DNA of 64,000 nucleotides from Polyangium sp. 15x6 (lineage in GTDB: Bacteria > Myxococcota_A > Polyangia > Polyangiales > Polyangiaceae): the NCBI RefSeq assembly GCF_029960785.1, contig NZ_JASBQE010000017.1, positions 101,576 to 165,575 on the forward strand, written 5' to 3'. This document shows, piece by piece, positions 21,369-29,427 of this stretch (the first letter of the stretch is position 1; each line of letters opens with the position of its first letter). The notes under the pieces are model-generated. The model worked only from the letters and a program-made list of their open reading frames with translations. It made no database searches and was not told where the DNA came from. The position numbers and the translations under genes were made by a program.

Positions 21369-22433
21369 ATGGCTCCGCCCAGCGCCAGTCATCGTGTCGT
21401 TTGCCTCGGAGTGCCCGGCGTCCCGGAGCTCGGGTGCGAAGAGACCAATGCCCGCGACGTGTTCCGCCTGTTCAGCGGAGCCCTCGGGCCCCCCGGGACG
21501 GTCGCGACGTGTCTCGTCGGCGAGGACGCCACGAAAAAGGCCGTGAAGAATGCGTTCGACGCGGCGTCGCGCGAGAGCGCGCCGTTTTTCGTGCTGTATT
21601 TCTCGGGTCGGGCCAGCGAAAAAGGGCTGCACGTCGCGGATGGCTGCATCGGCGCCGACGCGCTCGCACGTCATTTCGAGCGTGTGACGGCGCAATCGGT
21701 GCTGTTCGTCCTCGACCTCGTGGTTGGCGCCGCTCCCGATGAAGAGGTCGTGCCGACATGGGTCGAGGCGGTCGCGCGCGCACGCAAAGGCCTGCGTGTG
21801 GCGGCGGCGCGGGCGACCCGGATCGGCGCGGGCACGGAGGGCGCGGGGCGGGCGCGGTTCACCGGCGCGCTGCTCGAAGCGCTGCAGACCTCCGACGGCG
21901 ATCTGGAGTTCCAGGGCGCGAAGTACATCTCGGACATGCGGGCGCTCGACGAGTCGCAGGCCATTTTGCGGCGCCGGTGGCATGCGACCCATTTGCCCGT
22001 GCGGATGGGTCCATTGGGGGATTTTCCGCTCGCGCGTTGCCAGGCTGTCTCAGGCATTGGAAACGGATCGATTCTTGGAGTCGCGGCCGGGACGCGGCTC
22101 TCGGCGACGGTGCGTTATTCGATCGAAGGGCGCGCGCACGTGCCGACGGTTCTGCATTACGCGCTCGAAGACACGAGCCACGAGGTGCTCGGGGAGGGCG
22201 AGGTGGTCGTGGTCCCCGACGGACCGGTGGCCGTCGGTCGCCAGCGTATTCGACTTCCCGCGCGCGTGCTCGCCGAGCATACCGTCTGGGGGCCGACGCT
22301 CGAGCTCGGCGAGCGGGTCCACGTCCGATGGCGTATCTCTTTGCGAGACGCCCGGGGTCGCACGCTTGATCGCAAGGTCTTCGGCCACGAATACGCGGCC
22401 ACGCCGAAGTCGTCCCGGCGCTCGCGGAGCTAG
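21369..22433 (+). CDS. Caspase-like (C14) domain protein lacking the catalytic dyad
   Basis: A 354-residue protein with no signal peptide. Residues about 8-150 follow the caspase/metacaspase p20 pattern: an N-terminal strand (VVCLGV), a helix with alternating hydrophobics (NARDVFRLF), an ATKKAVKNAFD helix, the strand FFVLYFSG and the strand VLFVLDLV. The His of the usual YFSGHG is Arg81, and the Cys of the usual DACHSG is replaced (D116-L-V-V-G). It is therefore a pseudo-protease. Residues about 240-350 form a beta-rich, Ig-like region. It might be a scaffold or sensor. The family call rests on pattern reading and is moderate. Confidence 0.6.
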   Translation: MAPPSASHRVVCLGVPGVPELGCEETNARDVFRLFSGALGPPGTVATCLVGEDATKKAVKNAFDAASRESAPFFVLYFSGRASEKGLHVADGCIGADALARHFERVTAQSVLFVLDLVVGAAPDEEVVPTWVEAVARARKGLRVAAARATRIGAGTEGAGRARFTGALLEALQTSDGDLEFQGAKYISDMRALDESQAILRRRWHATHLPVRMGPLGDFPLARCQAVSGIGNGSILGVAAGTRLSATVRYSIEGRAHVPTVLHYALEDTSHEVLGEGEVVVVPDGPVAVGRQRIRLPARVLAEHTVWGPTLELGERVHVRWRISLRDARGRTLDRKVFGHEYAATPKSSRRSRS

Positions 22434-22489
22434 GCGGCGAGGCGGCCGGGCGGGTACGGAGGGCCGCGCGCTGTGCTACAAGCCGTCCG

Positions 22490-24121
22490 ATGCCTCGCGC
22501 GCTCCCCAGCACGGCTCTGATTCTGTCCCTCGTCCTCGGAGCCACCGTGGCCGCATGTCAGGGTTGCCGTACGCCTCCCGCCGTCACCGCCGAGGAGGAC
22601 GCAGCCTCCGCGCAGCCGACCGTACGCCTCTACCTCCTGAGCACGGTCGCCGGCGCGATCGAGCCTTGCGGTTGCACGAAGGATCAGCTCGGAGGCGTCG
22701 ATCACCTCGCGGCCTTCCTCCGCGCGGAGTCGGCCGCCGCGCCTTCGAGCCTGGTCCTCGGCGCAGGTCCGATGCTCTTCGGCGAGCCGACGCTCAGGCC
22801 CGACGAGGTGACGCAGCAGTCGTGGAAGGCCGAGACGCTCGCCGCGGCGGCGAAGGAGCTCGGGCTCGTGGCGTGGGCGCCCGGCTTGAACGACTGGGCG
22901 GCCGGCGGCGAGGCGCTGACGAAGTACGTCTCGACGGCGGGATCGGCGCTGCTCGCGGGCAACGTCGAGGGCGTGCCAGGCGTGACGGGCGTCGTGGTGC
23001 GTGAGGTGTCGGGCGTGAAGGTGGGGATCATCGGTGTCGCGGAACCGCGGGATCGCGCGGGAAAACTGCCGGACGGGATCACCACGAAGCCCGCGCTCGA
23101 CGCGATGAAGGCGGGGGTCCTCGAGGCGAAAAAGCAGGGCGCGCGCGTGCTCGTGGGGCTCGCGGCGATCCCGCGCGGCGATGCGCTGCGGCTCGCGGAC
23201 GCGATCCCGGAGCTCACGGTGCTCGTGCTCGGCAAGCCCCAGGAGACGGACCACAACAACGACGCGCCGAAGCCGCCGATGCGCGTGGGGTCGACGCTGG
23301 TCGTGGAGACGTCGAACCACCTGCAAACCGTGGGCGTCGTGGATCTCTACGTACGGGCGCGGGACGCGGAGGTGCTCTCGTTCGCGGACGCGAGCGGGAT
23401 CGAGCGCGCCGAGGAGCTCGTCGTGCTCGCGGGCCGCATTCGCGACCTCGAGACGCGGATTCAGTCGTGGGAGAAGGGCGGCAAGGTGAAGGCCGAGGAT
23501 CTCGCCGCGCGCAAGGCCGACCTCGAAAAGCTGCGCGCCGAGAAGGCGAAGCTCGAGGAGCCGATGCCTTCACCGAAGGGCAGCTTCTTCCGGTACAAGC
23601 TCGTCGAGGTGCGCGAGAAGCTCGGCATCGAGCCGGCGATGGCGACCAAGCTCGTCGATTACTACAAGCGCGTGAACGAGCACAACCGCACGGCGTTCGC
23701 CGATCGCAAGCCCGCCGCCGCGCCGGCCGGGAAGGCGAGCTACATCGGCATCGAGGCGTGCACGGTTTGTCATGACGAGGAGCGCAAGGTTTTCGACGGC
23801 ACGGCGCACGCGAAGGCGTACGAGACGCTGGAGAAGGACTTCAAGGAGTTCAACCTCGATTGCGTGAGCTGCCACGTGACGGGCTACGACAAACCCGGCG
23901 GCTCGACGGTCACGTTCGTGGACAAACTCAAGGACGTGCAATGCGAGGAGTGCCACGGGCCGGGGTCGCTCCACGCGAGGAAGCCGGATGCGAAGGGGCT
24001 CATCATCCTGAAGCCCGACCCGCAATCGTGCGTCTCGCAATGCCATCACCCGCCGCACGTCGAGAACTTCGATCCGGTGGCGAAGATGGACCTCGTGCTC
24101 GGGCCAGGGCACGGGAAGTAA
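22490..24121 (+). CDS. Multihaem cytochrome c fused to 5'-nucleotidase-like domain (lipoprotein)
   Basis: A 543-residue lipoprotein (lipobox VAAC near residue 23). Residues about 45-290 resemble the UshA/5'-nucleotidase metallophosphoesterase N-domain, including the GAIEPCGCTKDQLGGVDHL stretch often seen in delta-proteobacterial versions. A coiled-coil segment (about 310-365) follows. The last 130 residues hold haem-binding motifs: CTVCH (about 423), CVSCH (about 457), CEECH (about 484) and a wider CVSQCH (about 513), plus extra histidines for axial ligation. This fits the cytochrome c554-type family. It probably sits at the outer face of the periplasm in electron transfer; the donor and acceptor are unknown. 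TACAAG lies 7 nt before the ATG. Confidence 0.85.
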   Translation: MPRALPSTALILSLVLGATVAACQGCRTPPAVTAEEDAASAQPTVRLYLLSTVAGAIEPCGCTKDQLGGVDHLAAFLRAESAAAPSSLVLGAGPMLFGEPTLRPDEVTQQSWKAETLAAAAKELGLVAWAPGLNDWAAGGEALTKYVSTAGSALLAGNVEGVPGVTGVVVREVSGVKVGIIGVAEPRDRAGKLPDGITTKPALDAMKAGVLEAKKQGARVLVGLAAIPRGDALRLADAIPELTVLVLGKPQETDHNNDAPKPPMRVGSTLVVETSNHLQTVGVVDLYVRARDAEVLSFADASGIERAEELVVLAGRIRDLETRIQSWEKGGKVKAEDLAARKADLEKLRAEKAKLEEPMPSPKGSFFRYKLVEVREKLGIEPAMATKLVDYYKRVNEHNRTAFADRKPAAAPAGKASYIGIEACTVCHDEERKVFDGTAHAKAYETLEKDFKEFNLDCVSCHVTGYDKPGGSTVTFVDKLKDVQCEECHGPGSLHARKPDAKGLIILKPDPQSCVSQCHHPPHVENFDPVAKMDLVLGPGHGK

Positions 24122-24194
24122 GGCGTTCGCCGATTTCGTGGCCCTCTCGGGGGGCGTCGCGGACGGCGAGCGCCGAGCTGTGCCTCGCTCCGCG

Positions 24195-24237
24195 GTAAAA
24201 CGTTTTACTTGACGGAACCCCGCCCCACCGGTACAGG
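24195..24237 (+). promoter_or_regulatory. Operator-like palindrome and promoter of the Rpn-type gene
   Basis: GTAAAACGTTTTAC (24195-24208) is a perfect 14-bp palindrome that abuts TTGACG (24209-24214). After 17 nt comes TACAGG (24232-24237), 6 nt before GTG 24244. This gives a leaderless promoter with a likely repressor site just upstream of the -35. Confidence 0.55.
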
Positions 24238-24243
24238 GCGCGC

Positions 24244-25215
24244 GTGTCCCCCGAAGACGACAGCGTCGACTTGATCCTGCGCCACATCTCGCAGCGGTTC
24301 CCGGACGAGCTCGCGCGTGGTCTCCTCGGATGCGAAGGGCCTCTCACCGCCGCCGTGCTCGAGACCCAGGTCACCTCGCGTCATCGCGAGCTCGATCGCA
24401 CGCTCGACGTACGCATCGACGGGGAGCGGAGGCTGCTCCACGTGGAATGGCAGACCGCGATGCCCGCCAACATGCCGTATCGAACCTACGAGTATCAGGC
24501 GCTGCTCGGCTTCGCGGTCGCGGAAGAGAACAAGAGCGGCCCGGAGCTGGTGCCGCCCATCGAAAGCATCGTCGTCCTCCTGGGCGGTCGTGAGGAACCG
24601 TGGCCCCTCTATGGCACCTACAGGGTTTCCCCGCGAGGCGCACCGTTTTCGGGCGTGCATTTCCGCATCGAGCCGGTCTATCAGCGGACGATCGCCGAGC
24701 TCGCGGCCTGGGGCAGCTTCTGGCTCGCGTTCGCGCCGCTCGCCGTGGACGCGGACGAACGGAGCGTCGCACGCGTGCTCGGCGAGCTCCGCGCGCGTGT
24801 CCCGCCCGCGACGTTCGACGAGCTCGGCACGGCCATGGCCGTCCTGGCGGAAGCGGATCAACGCGAGCGGGGATTGCGAGACGTGGTACGATCGCTGTTG
24901 CCGAGGGAGCTGGTGATGCAGAACTGGATCTACAAGGAAGGGCTGGAGGAAGGGTACTCGAAGGGCATCGAGAAGGGCATCGAGAAGGGCATCGAGAAGG
25001 GCATCGAGAAGGGCATCGAGAAGGGCATCCACGAGGGCCTCCGGCCGCTCGTTCACCTCTTCGAGCGCCGGCTCGGCCGTGCGCTGACCGAGCCCGAGCA
25101 CGCGACGCTGCTCGCGCGCATCCGCGCCGACGGTCCCGATCGAGTGGGCGACGCCGTCCTCGACCTCTCCCCGCAGGACCTCGCCGCCTGGATCGCCGCG
25201 ACGAACGGCCATTGA
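24244..25215 (+). CDS. Rpn/PD-(D/E)XK-type nuclease-like protein (transposase-associated family)
   Basis: A 323-residue protein. The N-terminal 150 residues resemble the Rpn/DUF4351 group (recombination-promoting nuclease): ELDRTLDVRI then LLHVEWQTAMPANMPYRTYEYQALLGF, where the acid residues and E-x-Q form the presumed PD-(D/E)XK site. Residues about 237-262 are a low-complexity run of KGIE units encoded by a 12-bp repeat. The C-terminus (FERRLGRALTEPEHATLLARI) is a short helical domain typical of this group. The gene starts with GTG 6 nt after TACAGG. These proteins are widespread, often in many paralogues, and their true role is unsettled. Confidence 0.72.
   Translation: MSPEDDSVDLILRHISQRFPDELARGLLGCEGPLTAAVLETQVTSRHRELDRTLDVRIDGERRLLHVEWQTAMPANMPYRTYEYQALLGFAVAEENKSGPELVPPIESIVVLLGGREEPWPLYGTYRVSPRGAPFSGVHFRIEPVYQRTIAELAAWGSFWLAFAPLAVDADERSVARVLGELRARVPPATFDELGTAMAVLAEADQRERGLRDVVRSLLPRELVMQNWIYKEGLEEGYSKGIEKGIEKGIEKGIEKGIEKGIHEGLRPLVHLFERRLGRALTEPEHATLLARIRADGPDRVGDAVLDLSPQDLAAWIAATNGH
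24961..25032 (+). repeat. 12-bp coding tandem repeat
   Basis: Five perfect copies of AAGGGCATCGAG (24961-25020) and a diverged sixth encode KGIE. Copy number could vary by slippage without shifting the frame. Confidence 0.93.
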
Positions 25216-25239
25216 TCGCCGTTCCCGCCTCGCGCGCCG

Positions 25240-25401
25240 TCACCCCTTCCGCCGCAGTCGCGGCATTCCGTACGCCGATAACCTCCCGACCAGCGTCCGC
25301 CGCGAGATCCCCAATATCCCCGTGGCGCATGTCTGGTTGCCCGCACATCGAACGAGCGCCTCGTCGATCCGCCGCCGCTCGATTGCGTCGACATGGCCGA
25401 C
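25240..25401 (-). pseudogene. Remnant of a Fis-type HTH (sigma-54 activator C-terminus)
   Basis: About 53 residues match the DNA-binding end of NtrC-type sigma-54 activators: ERRRIDEALVRCAGNQTCATGILGISRRTLVGRLSAYGMPRLRRKG, given here as key motifs AGNQT, LGISRRTL and LSAYGMPR. No AAA+ ATPase or receiver domain precedes it; the DNA upstream on this strand is the methyltransferase gene. It is most simply the leftover end of a deleted regulator. A very short free-standing HTH protein is possible but no start codon is obvious. Confidence 0.65.
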
Positions 25402-25454
25402 CGTTGGAGGCCTGGCCGACGAAATCCAGTTTCGGCGCTGGTTTGCCTTCGCGT

Positions 25455-26159
25455 TCAGCCGCGCGGGGGCAGCACGACGTTCATCATGACCCGCGTCGCA
25501 TTGCCCTCGCCGTCTCCCGGCTGGGCGCGGATCACGACGCGGTCGCGAAAGCGGTACGTGCACTCGATCGACGAGAGCCCCGCCGCATGGAGACGTTCTT
25601 CGAGCTCCGGGAGCTGAAGCCTGCGCACGGGTCCGTCGAGGCCGCCGCGGGCCCAGGGCGCGCCGAGCGTCTCGACGAGGAACAAGGAGCCGCTCGGCGA
25701 GAGCATGGCCGATAGCTCTTCCAGCGCTCGATCGAGCCAAGCGATCCCGTCGCGCAGCGTCCCACCGCGCAGCTCCATCACGGGCATGAGCACGCTGCCC
25801 ACCGTGACGACCGTCGCGAGCGGCGCGATCGCGAGCCCGCCTTCGCCGAGCCCCTGCGTGATCGACTTGATGCGCGTCGAGCCACGGTGGAGGGCCTCGG
25901 CGAGCGCACGTTCGGCGCGGATGATCTTCTGCACGTTCGGCTCGACCAGCGTGATGCGGCCGAGCGCGGGGTAGGCCGAGGCGATGAGGCGCGTGAGCTT
26001 GCCCGTGCCGGCGCCGACGTCGACGAGGTGATCGTCGACGTCGAGCGGGGGGAGCGAAAGTACGAGCTCGCGGTAGTGCTCGGGCTCTCGCTCGGGCCCG
26101 GCCGTGAAGGTGGTGTCGTGCAGGTCGTACCAGTCGGGGTGCTCCCACGGGGGCATCAT
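25455..26159 (-). CDS. Class I SAM-dependent methyltransferase
   Basis: A 234-residue protein with the Rossmann methyltransferase signature: motif I HLVDVGAGTGKLTRLI near residues 43-58, the motif II acid residue in ITLVEPN, motif III around VVTVGSVL, and the later LSPSGSLFLVETLG strand. The N-terminus (WYDLHDTTFTAGPEREPEHYRELV) is the usual helical cap. The substrate is unknown. Two consecutive ATGs open the gene; 26159 is favoured by TAAGCT 6 nt upstream. It is followed by the HTH remnant. Confidence 0.85.
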   Translation of the reverse strand: MMPPWEHPDWYDLHDTTFTAGPEREPEHYRELVLSLPPLDVDDHLVDVGAGTGKLTRLIASAYPALGRITLVEPNVQKIIRAERALAEALHRGSTRIKSITQGLGEGGLAIAPLATVVTVGSVLMPVMELRGGTLRDGIAWLDRALEELSAMLSPSGSLFLVETLGAPWARGGLDGPVRRLQLPELEERLHAAGLSSIECTYRFRDRVVIRAQPGDGEGNATRVMMNVVLPPRG

Positions 26160-26165
26160 GCCCCG

Positions 26166-26171
26166 AGCTTA
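26166..26171 (-). promoter_or_regulatory. TANNNT box of the methyltransferase gene
   Basis: TAAGCT, then 6 nt, then ATG 26159 on the minus strand. Confidence 0.55.
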
Positions 26172-26314
26172 TCGCGACGCCGCGGCCCGCGCCACGCCCG
26201 CCCGCCCGCCCCCGGGAGCCGCGCATGCGCCGCGGGCGGGTTCGGCCGGACGTACCCTGGGTTTGCCCGCGGGGGGTTCCACGAAAAAAACACGCCCGCC
26301 GACAAACGTGGAGG

Positions 26315-26343
26315 TTGTCAAACCGGGCCGTAGCTTCTATAGT
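26315..26343 (+). promoter_or_regulatory. Strong sigma-70-type promoter
   Basis: TTGTCA (26315-26320), a 17-nt spacer and TATAGT (26338-26343), with a predicted start about 7 nt before ATG 26357. It is one of the best consensus matches in the window. Confidence 0.7.
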
Positions 26344-26356
26344 TTGCCCTGGAACG

Positions 26357-27571
26357 ATGTTCGTCTGGACAACCAACGGCGCGACGCACTGTGAGGGCTT
26401 CGACGAGACAGGCGCGCTCTTCGGCGGCCTCGGCGCGATCGTGCTCGGGGGATGTTTCGGGCTCGTCTTCTTGCCTGCGTCCTGGGGCCTCGTGGTCCTC
26501 GGTATCGTCGTCACCGTGTGCGCGGGCTGTCGGTATTCGATCCGGATTGGTCCGGATGGCATTCGCCTGACGCTCTACCGGTTCTGGCTCGTCCCCGTGC
26601 ACCGGCGGCATTCCTTGCTCGACGCGGACATCGACATCCACCACGACCTCGACGCGGCGGGGCCGAACGGCCTCGTCATCCGCGAGCCGTACGCCGATCC
26701 CGGCTTCGACAACGAATCCGACGTGTTCGGGCCCAGCTTCGGCCCGCCGCGCCTCTTTCGGCTGCACGCGCGGCTCGTCACCGCGCTCGAATCCATGCGC
26801 GCGGCCGCGTCCCGTACGCCGGTACCGCCGGAGCTGCGCAATTTCTGGCTGGGGCCGCAGATGGGCGCGTTCGACCTCGTCCGTGCCATTCGCGACCAGC
26901 GCGGACGGCTCCGGCGGGTCCGTTCGGTCTCGCCCGTGTACGTCGGCGAGGTCGAGCTGCCGCCGGGATCCATTTTCCATTTCAATGAAGACCGCTTCCT
27001 CGACCCGCGCCGGGAGGACCGGCTGCACGAGGTGGTGCTCGGCGGGCCGATTCCGCTGCTCGGGAGGACGGTCCGCCCGGGGGCGAGCCTCGTGTTCGCC
27101 CCCTCGGGCCGTTTGTCGAGCCTGCGCGGCGCATTCGAATCGGAGGTGGAGATCGACGGGACCTGGGTGAACGGGCGGGACGTGCTCTCCTTCAATGAAG
27201 ACGGCGAGCTGATGGGATTCACGCTGGCGCGGGACGGACGCGCGGCGGGCCGCCGTTTCCCCAAAGGGAGCCGTTTTCAATGCTGGCCGGCCGACGACGT
27301 GCTACCGACGCGCTGGACCGTGCGCCTCGGGGGCGCCTTGAAATTGCCCGAGATCACGCTCCGCGCCGGCGAGTCGATCGAGCTCTCGGACGACATCACC
27401 CGGATCACCGCCATCTGCCCGCGCCGCGACGTGAACGCCTCCGGGCTCGTGGTGCGGGCCGGCATCGTGCCGATTCCGCTCCGCAACGACGGGCGAATCG
27501 ACGTGGCGGGTTGCTTGAAAAATGGAATTTTGCGGCCTCGCGAGGAGGCCGAGGAGCAACGAGGCTTCTGA
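26357..27571 (+). CDS. Membrane-associated protein of unknown function
   Basis: A 404-residue protein. Residues about 15-55 form two adjacent hydrophobic helices (ALFGGLGAIVLGGCFGLVFL, WGLVVLGIVVTVCAGC). They are followed by a beta-rich PH-like segment (YSIRIGPDGIRLTLYRFWLVP). Residues about 200-400 consist of repeated short beta units of the kind LPPGSIFHFNEDRFL, VNGRDVLSFNEDGELMGFTLARD and LRAGESIELSDDI, similar to MORN-like toxin-antitoxin or beta-solenoid repeats, but no family is certain. It is probably membrane-anchored with a cytoplasmic repeat domain. It is transcribed from its own promoter and is convergent with the next gene, 2 nt away. Confidence 0.68.
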   Translation: MFVWTTNGATHCEGFDETGALFGGLGAIVLGGCFGLVFLPASWGLVVLGIVVTVCAGCRYSIRIGPDGIRLTLYRFWLVPVHRRHSLLDADIDIHHDLDAAGPNGLVIREPYADPGFDNESDVFGPSFGPPRLFRLHARLVTALESMRAAASRTPVPPELRNFWLGPQMGAFDLVRAIRDQRGRLRRVRSVSPVYVGEVELPPGSIFHFNEDRFLDPRREDRLHEVVLGGPIPLLGRTVRPGASLVFAPSGRLSSLRGAFESEVEIDGTWVNGRDVLSFNEDGELMGFTLARDGRAAGRRFPKGSRFQCWPADDVLPTRWTVRLGGALKLPEITLRAGESIELSDDITRITAICPRRDVNASGLVVRAGIVPIPLRNDGRIDVAGCLKNGILRPREEAEEQRGF

Positions 27572-27573
27572 CC

Positions 27574-27987
27574 TCAGGCCTTCGGCATCGGCGGCGTCGG
27601 CACGAAGAACCCTTCGAATTCGTCCCAGCCTTCACGCGGGCCGGGGAAGCCGAGCACGGCGAGCGTGCGGCGCGCCGGCTCCACGACCGCGGGCGGCAAT
27701 TCCTCCTCGATGGGAGCGCCGCCGGGCAGCGCGTCGCAGATCTCCTCGACGAGCGTCGCCGCCTCGACCACGCGGCGGACGTCCCCCGAGACCGAGCCGC
27801 TGCGCGCCCGGATGCCCTCCGCCGTGCGCACGAACGCGCGGAGCGTCTCCGTCGCCGACGCGAGCGACTCCGGGCTCGCCGAGCGGACGGAGGCGAACAC
27901 GCGGGGCGCTGCGAACAGAAAGAGGAGGTTCATGCACTGGGACATCGCATGCGCGACCTCGGCCGCGCGGGTGGCGCTCGCATTCAT
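27574..27987 (-). CDS. Small helical hypothetical protein
   Basis: A 137-residue, mainly helical protein (ATRAAEVAHAMSQCMNLLFLFAAPRVFASVRSA, ATETLRAFVRTAEGIRARSG). It has no signal peptide or recognised motif and a Pro-rich C-terminus. ATG 27987 is chosen because TACCAT stands 8 nt upstream; longer in-frame starts give an unstructured extension. Confidence 0.6.
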   Translation of the reverse strand: MNASATRAAEVAHAMSQCMNLLFLFAAPRVFASVRSASPESLASATETLRAFVRTAEGIRARSGSVSGDVRRVVEAATLVEEICDALPGGAPIEEELPPAVVEPARRTLAVLGFPGPREGWDEFEGFFVPTPPMPKA

Positions 27988-28137
27988 GGAGGGGCATGGT
28001 ACCACGGACTTTCCGGGTCGGAAAAGCCCTTCCCCGCGTACAGCACGGCCACGACGTGGGAGGACCGCGGCTCCGTCCCCAATGGAGAATGACCGTACGA
28101 TCACTCTGCCGGCGAGGAAAAAACGCGTTTGGCCGGG

Positions 28138-28683
28138 TTAAACGTCACGGTCCGGAGCCGGCTTTTCGGCCGGATGACGGCGCGCATACCCGAGGCGCGC
28201 GCCGAGAAAGCCGAAGATCGCGCCGAGCCCGCCGAGCAAGACGAGGAGAAGCGCCCAGGTCGTGGCGCCGGGACCCGGCGCGGGCGTCGCCGCCGCGAGC
28301 GCCCAGGCGAGGGCGGCCGCGACGAACCCGCCCACCGCGCCTTCCTTCGGCCCCGCCTTGCCGCCGAACCGACCCACGAGGAATCCGCCCGCGAGCGAGG
28401 CGATCAAAAACCCCGCGAGCTGCAAGCCGATGAACGCGAGCTGCGCGGAGAGCGGCACCGCCGTTTTGGCGTCCGCGGGCGCGGGGACGCCGAGCTCGGC
28501 CCGATCGACGATCCGCGCGCCGAGCTTCGCCGCGATCGCCGCGAGCGGCAGCCAGACGAGGAACGTCGCGACCGCGCCAATCCCGGACCAGTGCCACGGC
28601 GGCCGATCCTCGGCGTCCGGCTCGTCCGGCGGCGGGCCCGCTTGCACGAGCGGGAGGCGTCGCTTCTTGTCGGGTGTGCTCAC
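28138..28683 (-). CDS. Integral membrane protein (four helices)
   Basis: A 181-residue protein starting with GTG directly after the exonuclease stop (no gap). A hydrophilic N-terminal tail of about 30 residues precedes four hydrophobic segments (about 33-53, 78-103, 113-131 and 137-160). Gly/Ala-rich helices (GGFLVGRFGGKAG, LGGLGAIFGFLGARLG) suggest a compact bundle. No family is named with confidence. It is the third gene of the DsbA-like / exonuclease / membrane-protein operon. Confidence 0.75.
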   Translation of the reverse strand: MSTPDKKRRLPLVQAGPPPDEPDAEDRPPWHWSGIGAVATFLVWLPLAAIAAKLGARIVDRAELGVPAPADAKTAVPLSAQLAFIGLQLAGFLIASLAGGFLVGRFGGKAGPKEGAVGGFVAAALAWALAAATPAPGPGATTWALLLVLLGGLGAIFGFLGARLGYARRHPAEKPAPDRDV

Positions 28684-29427
28684 CTAGCTCGGCCTGCGCC
28701 AGCGCGCGCGGGCCTCGTCCTGGATGCGGAGGAGCCGGCGTTGCTCCTGGATCAAGCTGCCGTAGGCGCGCGGGACGCGCGAATCCTTGGCGAGCGCGTA
28801 GAGCACGCGCAGCGCCGCCTCGGCGTCGTCGGTGGCGCGGTGCGCGTTGACGAGATCGATACCGAGCAGCGCGGCCATGTCGCCGAGCGCGCGGCTGCCC
28901 TCGTGCTTGTAGAGCTCGCGCGCGAACGTGAGCGGATCGATCCAGTCGACCTCGCGGCGCATCGCGGGCGGCGGGTTTTCGGGACGAACCGAGGCGCGCT
29001 CGAGCTCGGCGAGGAGGAAGCCGCGGTCGAAGACGGCGTTGTAGGCGGCGGGGATCGCGCCCCCGAGCGTCGCGAGGAACTCGCCGGCGATCTCGGAGAA
29101 CGCGGGCTTTCCGGCGACGTCCTCGTCGCGGATGCCGTGCACCGCGGTGGACTCGGCGGGGATCGGGCGGCCGGGGTTCACGAGCCAGCTGTGGCGCGCG
29201 ACCACGTCGCCGCGGATGCCGATGACGACGGCGACCTCGACGAGCCGATCCTGCTGGGCGTTGCGGCCCGTGGTCTCGACGTCGAGGAAGGCGATGGGGT
29301 GATCGATCCACGGCGCGCTCGCGTCGAGCTCGGAGGCGACGCCGACGGCGCGCACCTTGAGCAGGTGCGCGATGCCGGGGTAGTGCCTCCCGGTCGGGAA
29401 GCAGCCGCAGGGATCGGCGACCTTCAT
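28684..29427 (-). CDS. DnaQ-like 3'-5' exonuclease
   Basis: A 247-residue DEDDh exonuclease with all three Exo motifs: IAFLDVETTGRN (ExoI, Asp and Glu near residues 49-51), PAAYNAVFDRGFL (ExoII) and NAHRATDDAEAALRVL (ExoIII, His and Asp). Related proteins act as proofreading epsilon-like subunits or stand-alone exonucleases. An N-terminal extension of about 40 residues (CGCFPTGRHYPGIAHLL) is unusual. Its ATG overlaps the TGA of the DsbA-like gene by 4 bp, and the next gene starts immediately after its stop. Confidence 0.9.
   Translation of the reverse strand: MKVADPCGCFPTGRHYPGIAHLLKVRAVGVASELDASAPWIDHPIAFLDVETTGRNAQQDRLVEVAVVIGIRGDVVARHSWLVNPGRPIPAESTAVHGIRDEDVAGKPAFSEIAGEFLATLGGAIPAAYNAVFDRGFLLAELERASVRPENPPPAMRREVDWIDPLTFARELYKHEGSRALGDMAALLGIDLVNAHRATDDAEAALRVLYALAKDSRVPRAYGSLIQEQRRLLRIQDEARARWRRPS

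Noticed and set aside
26357..27571. Toxin-antitoxin or MORN-repeat assignment
   Set aside because: The beta repeats do not match the MORN consensus, so the gene was left as unknown.
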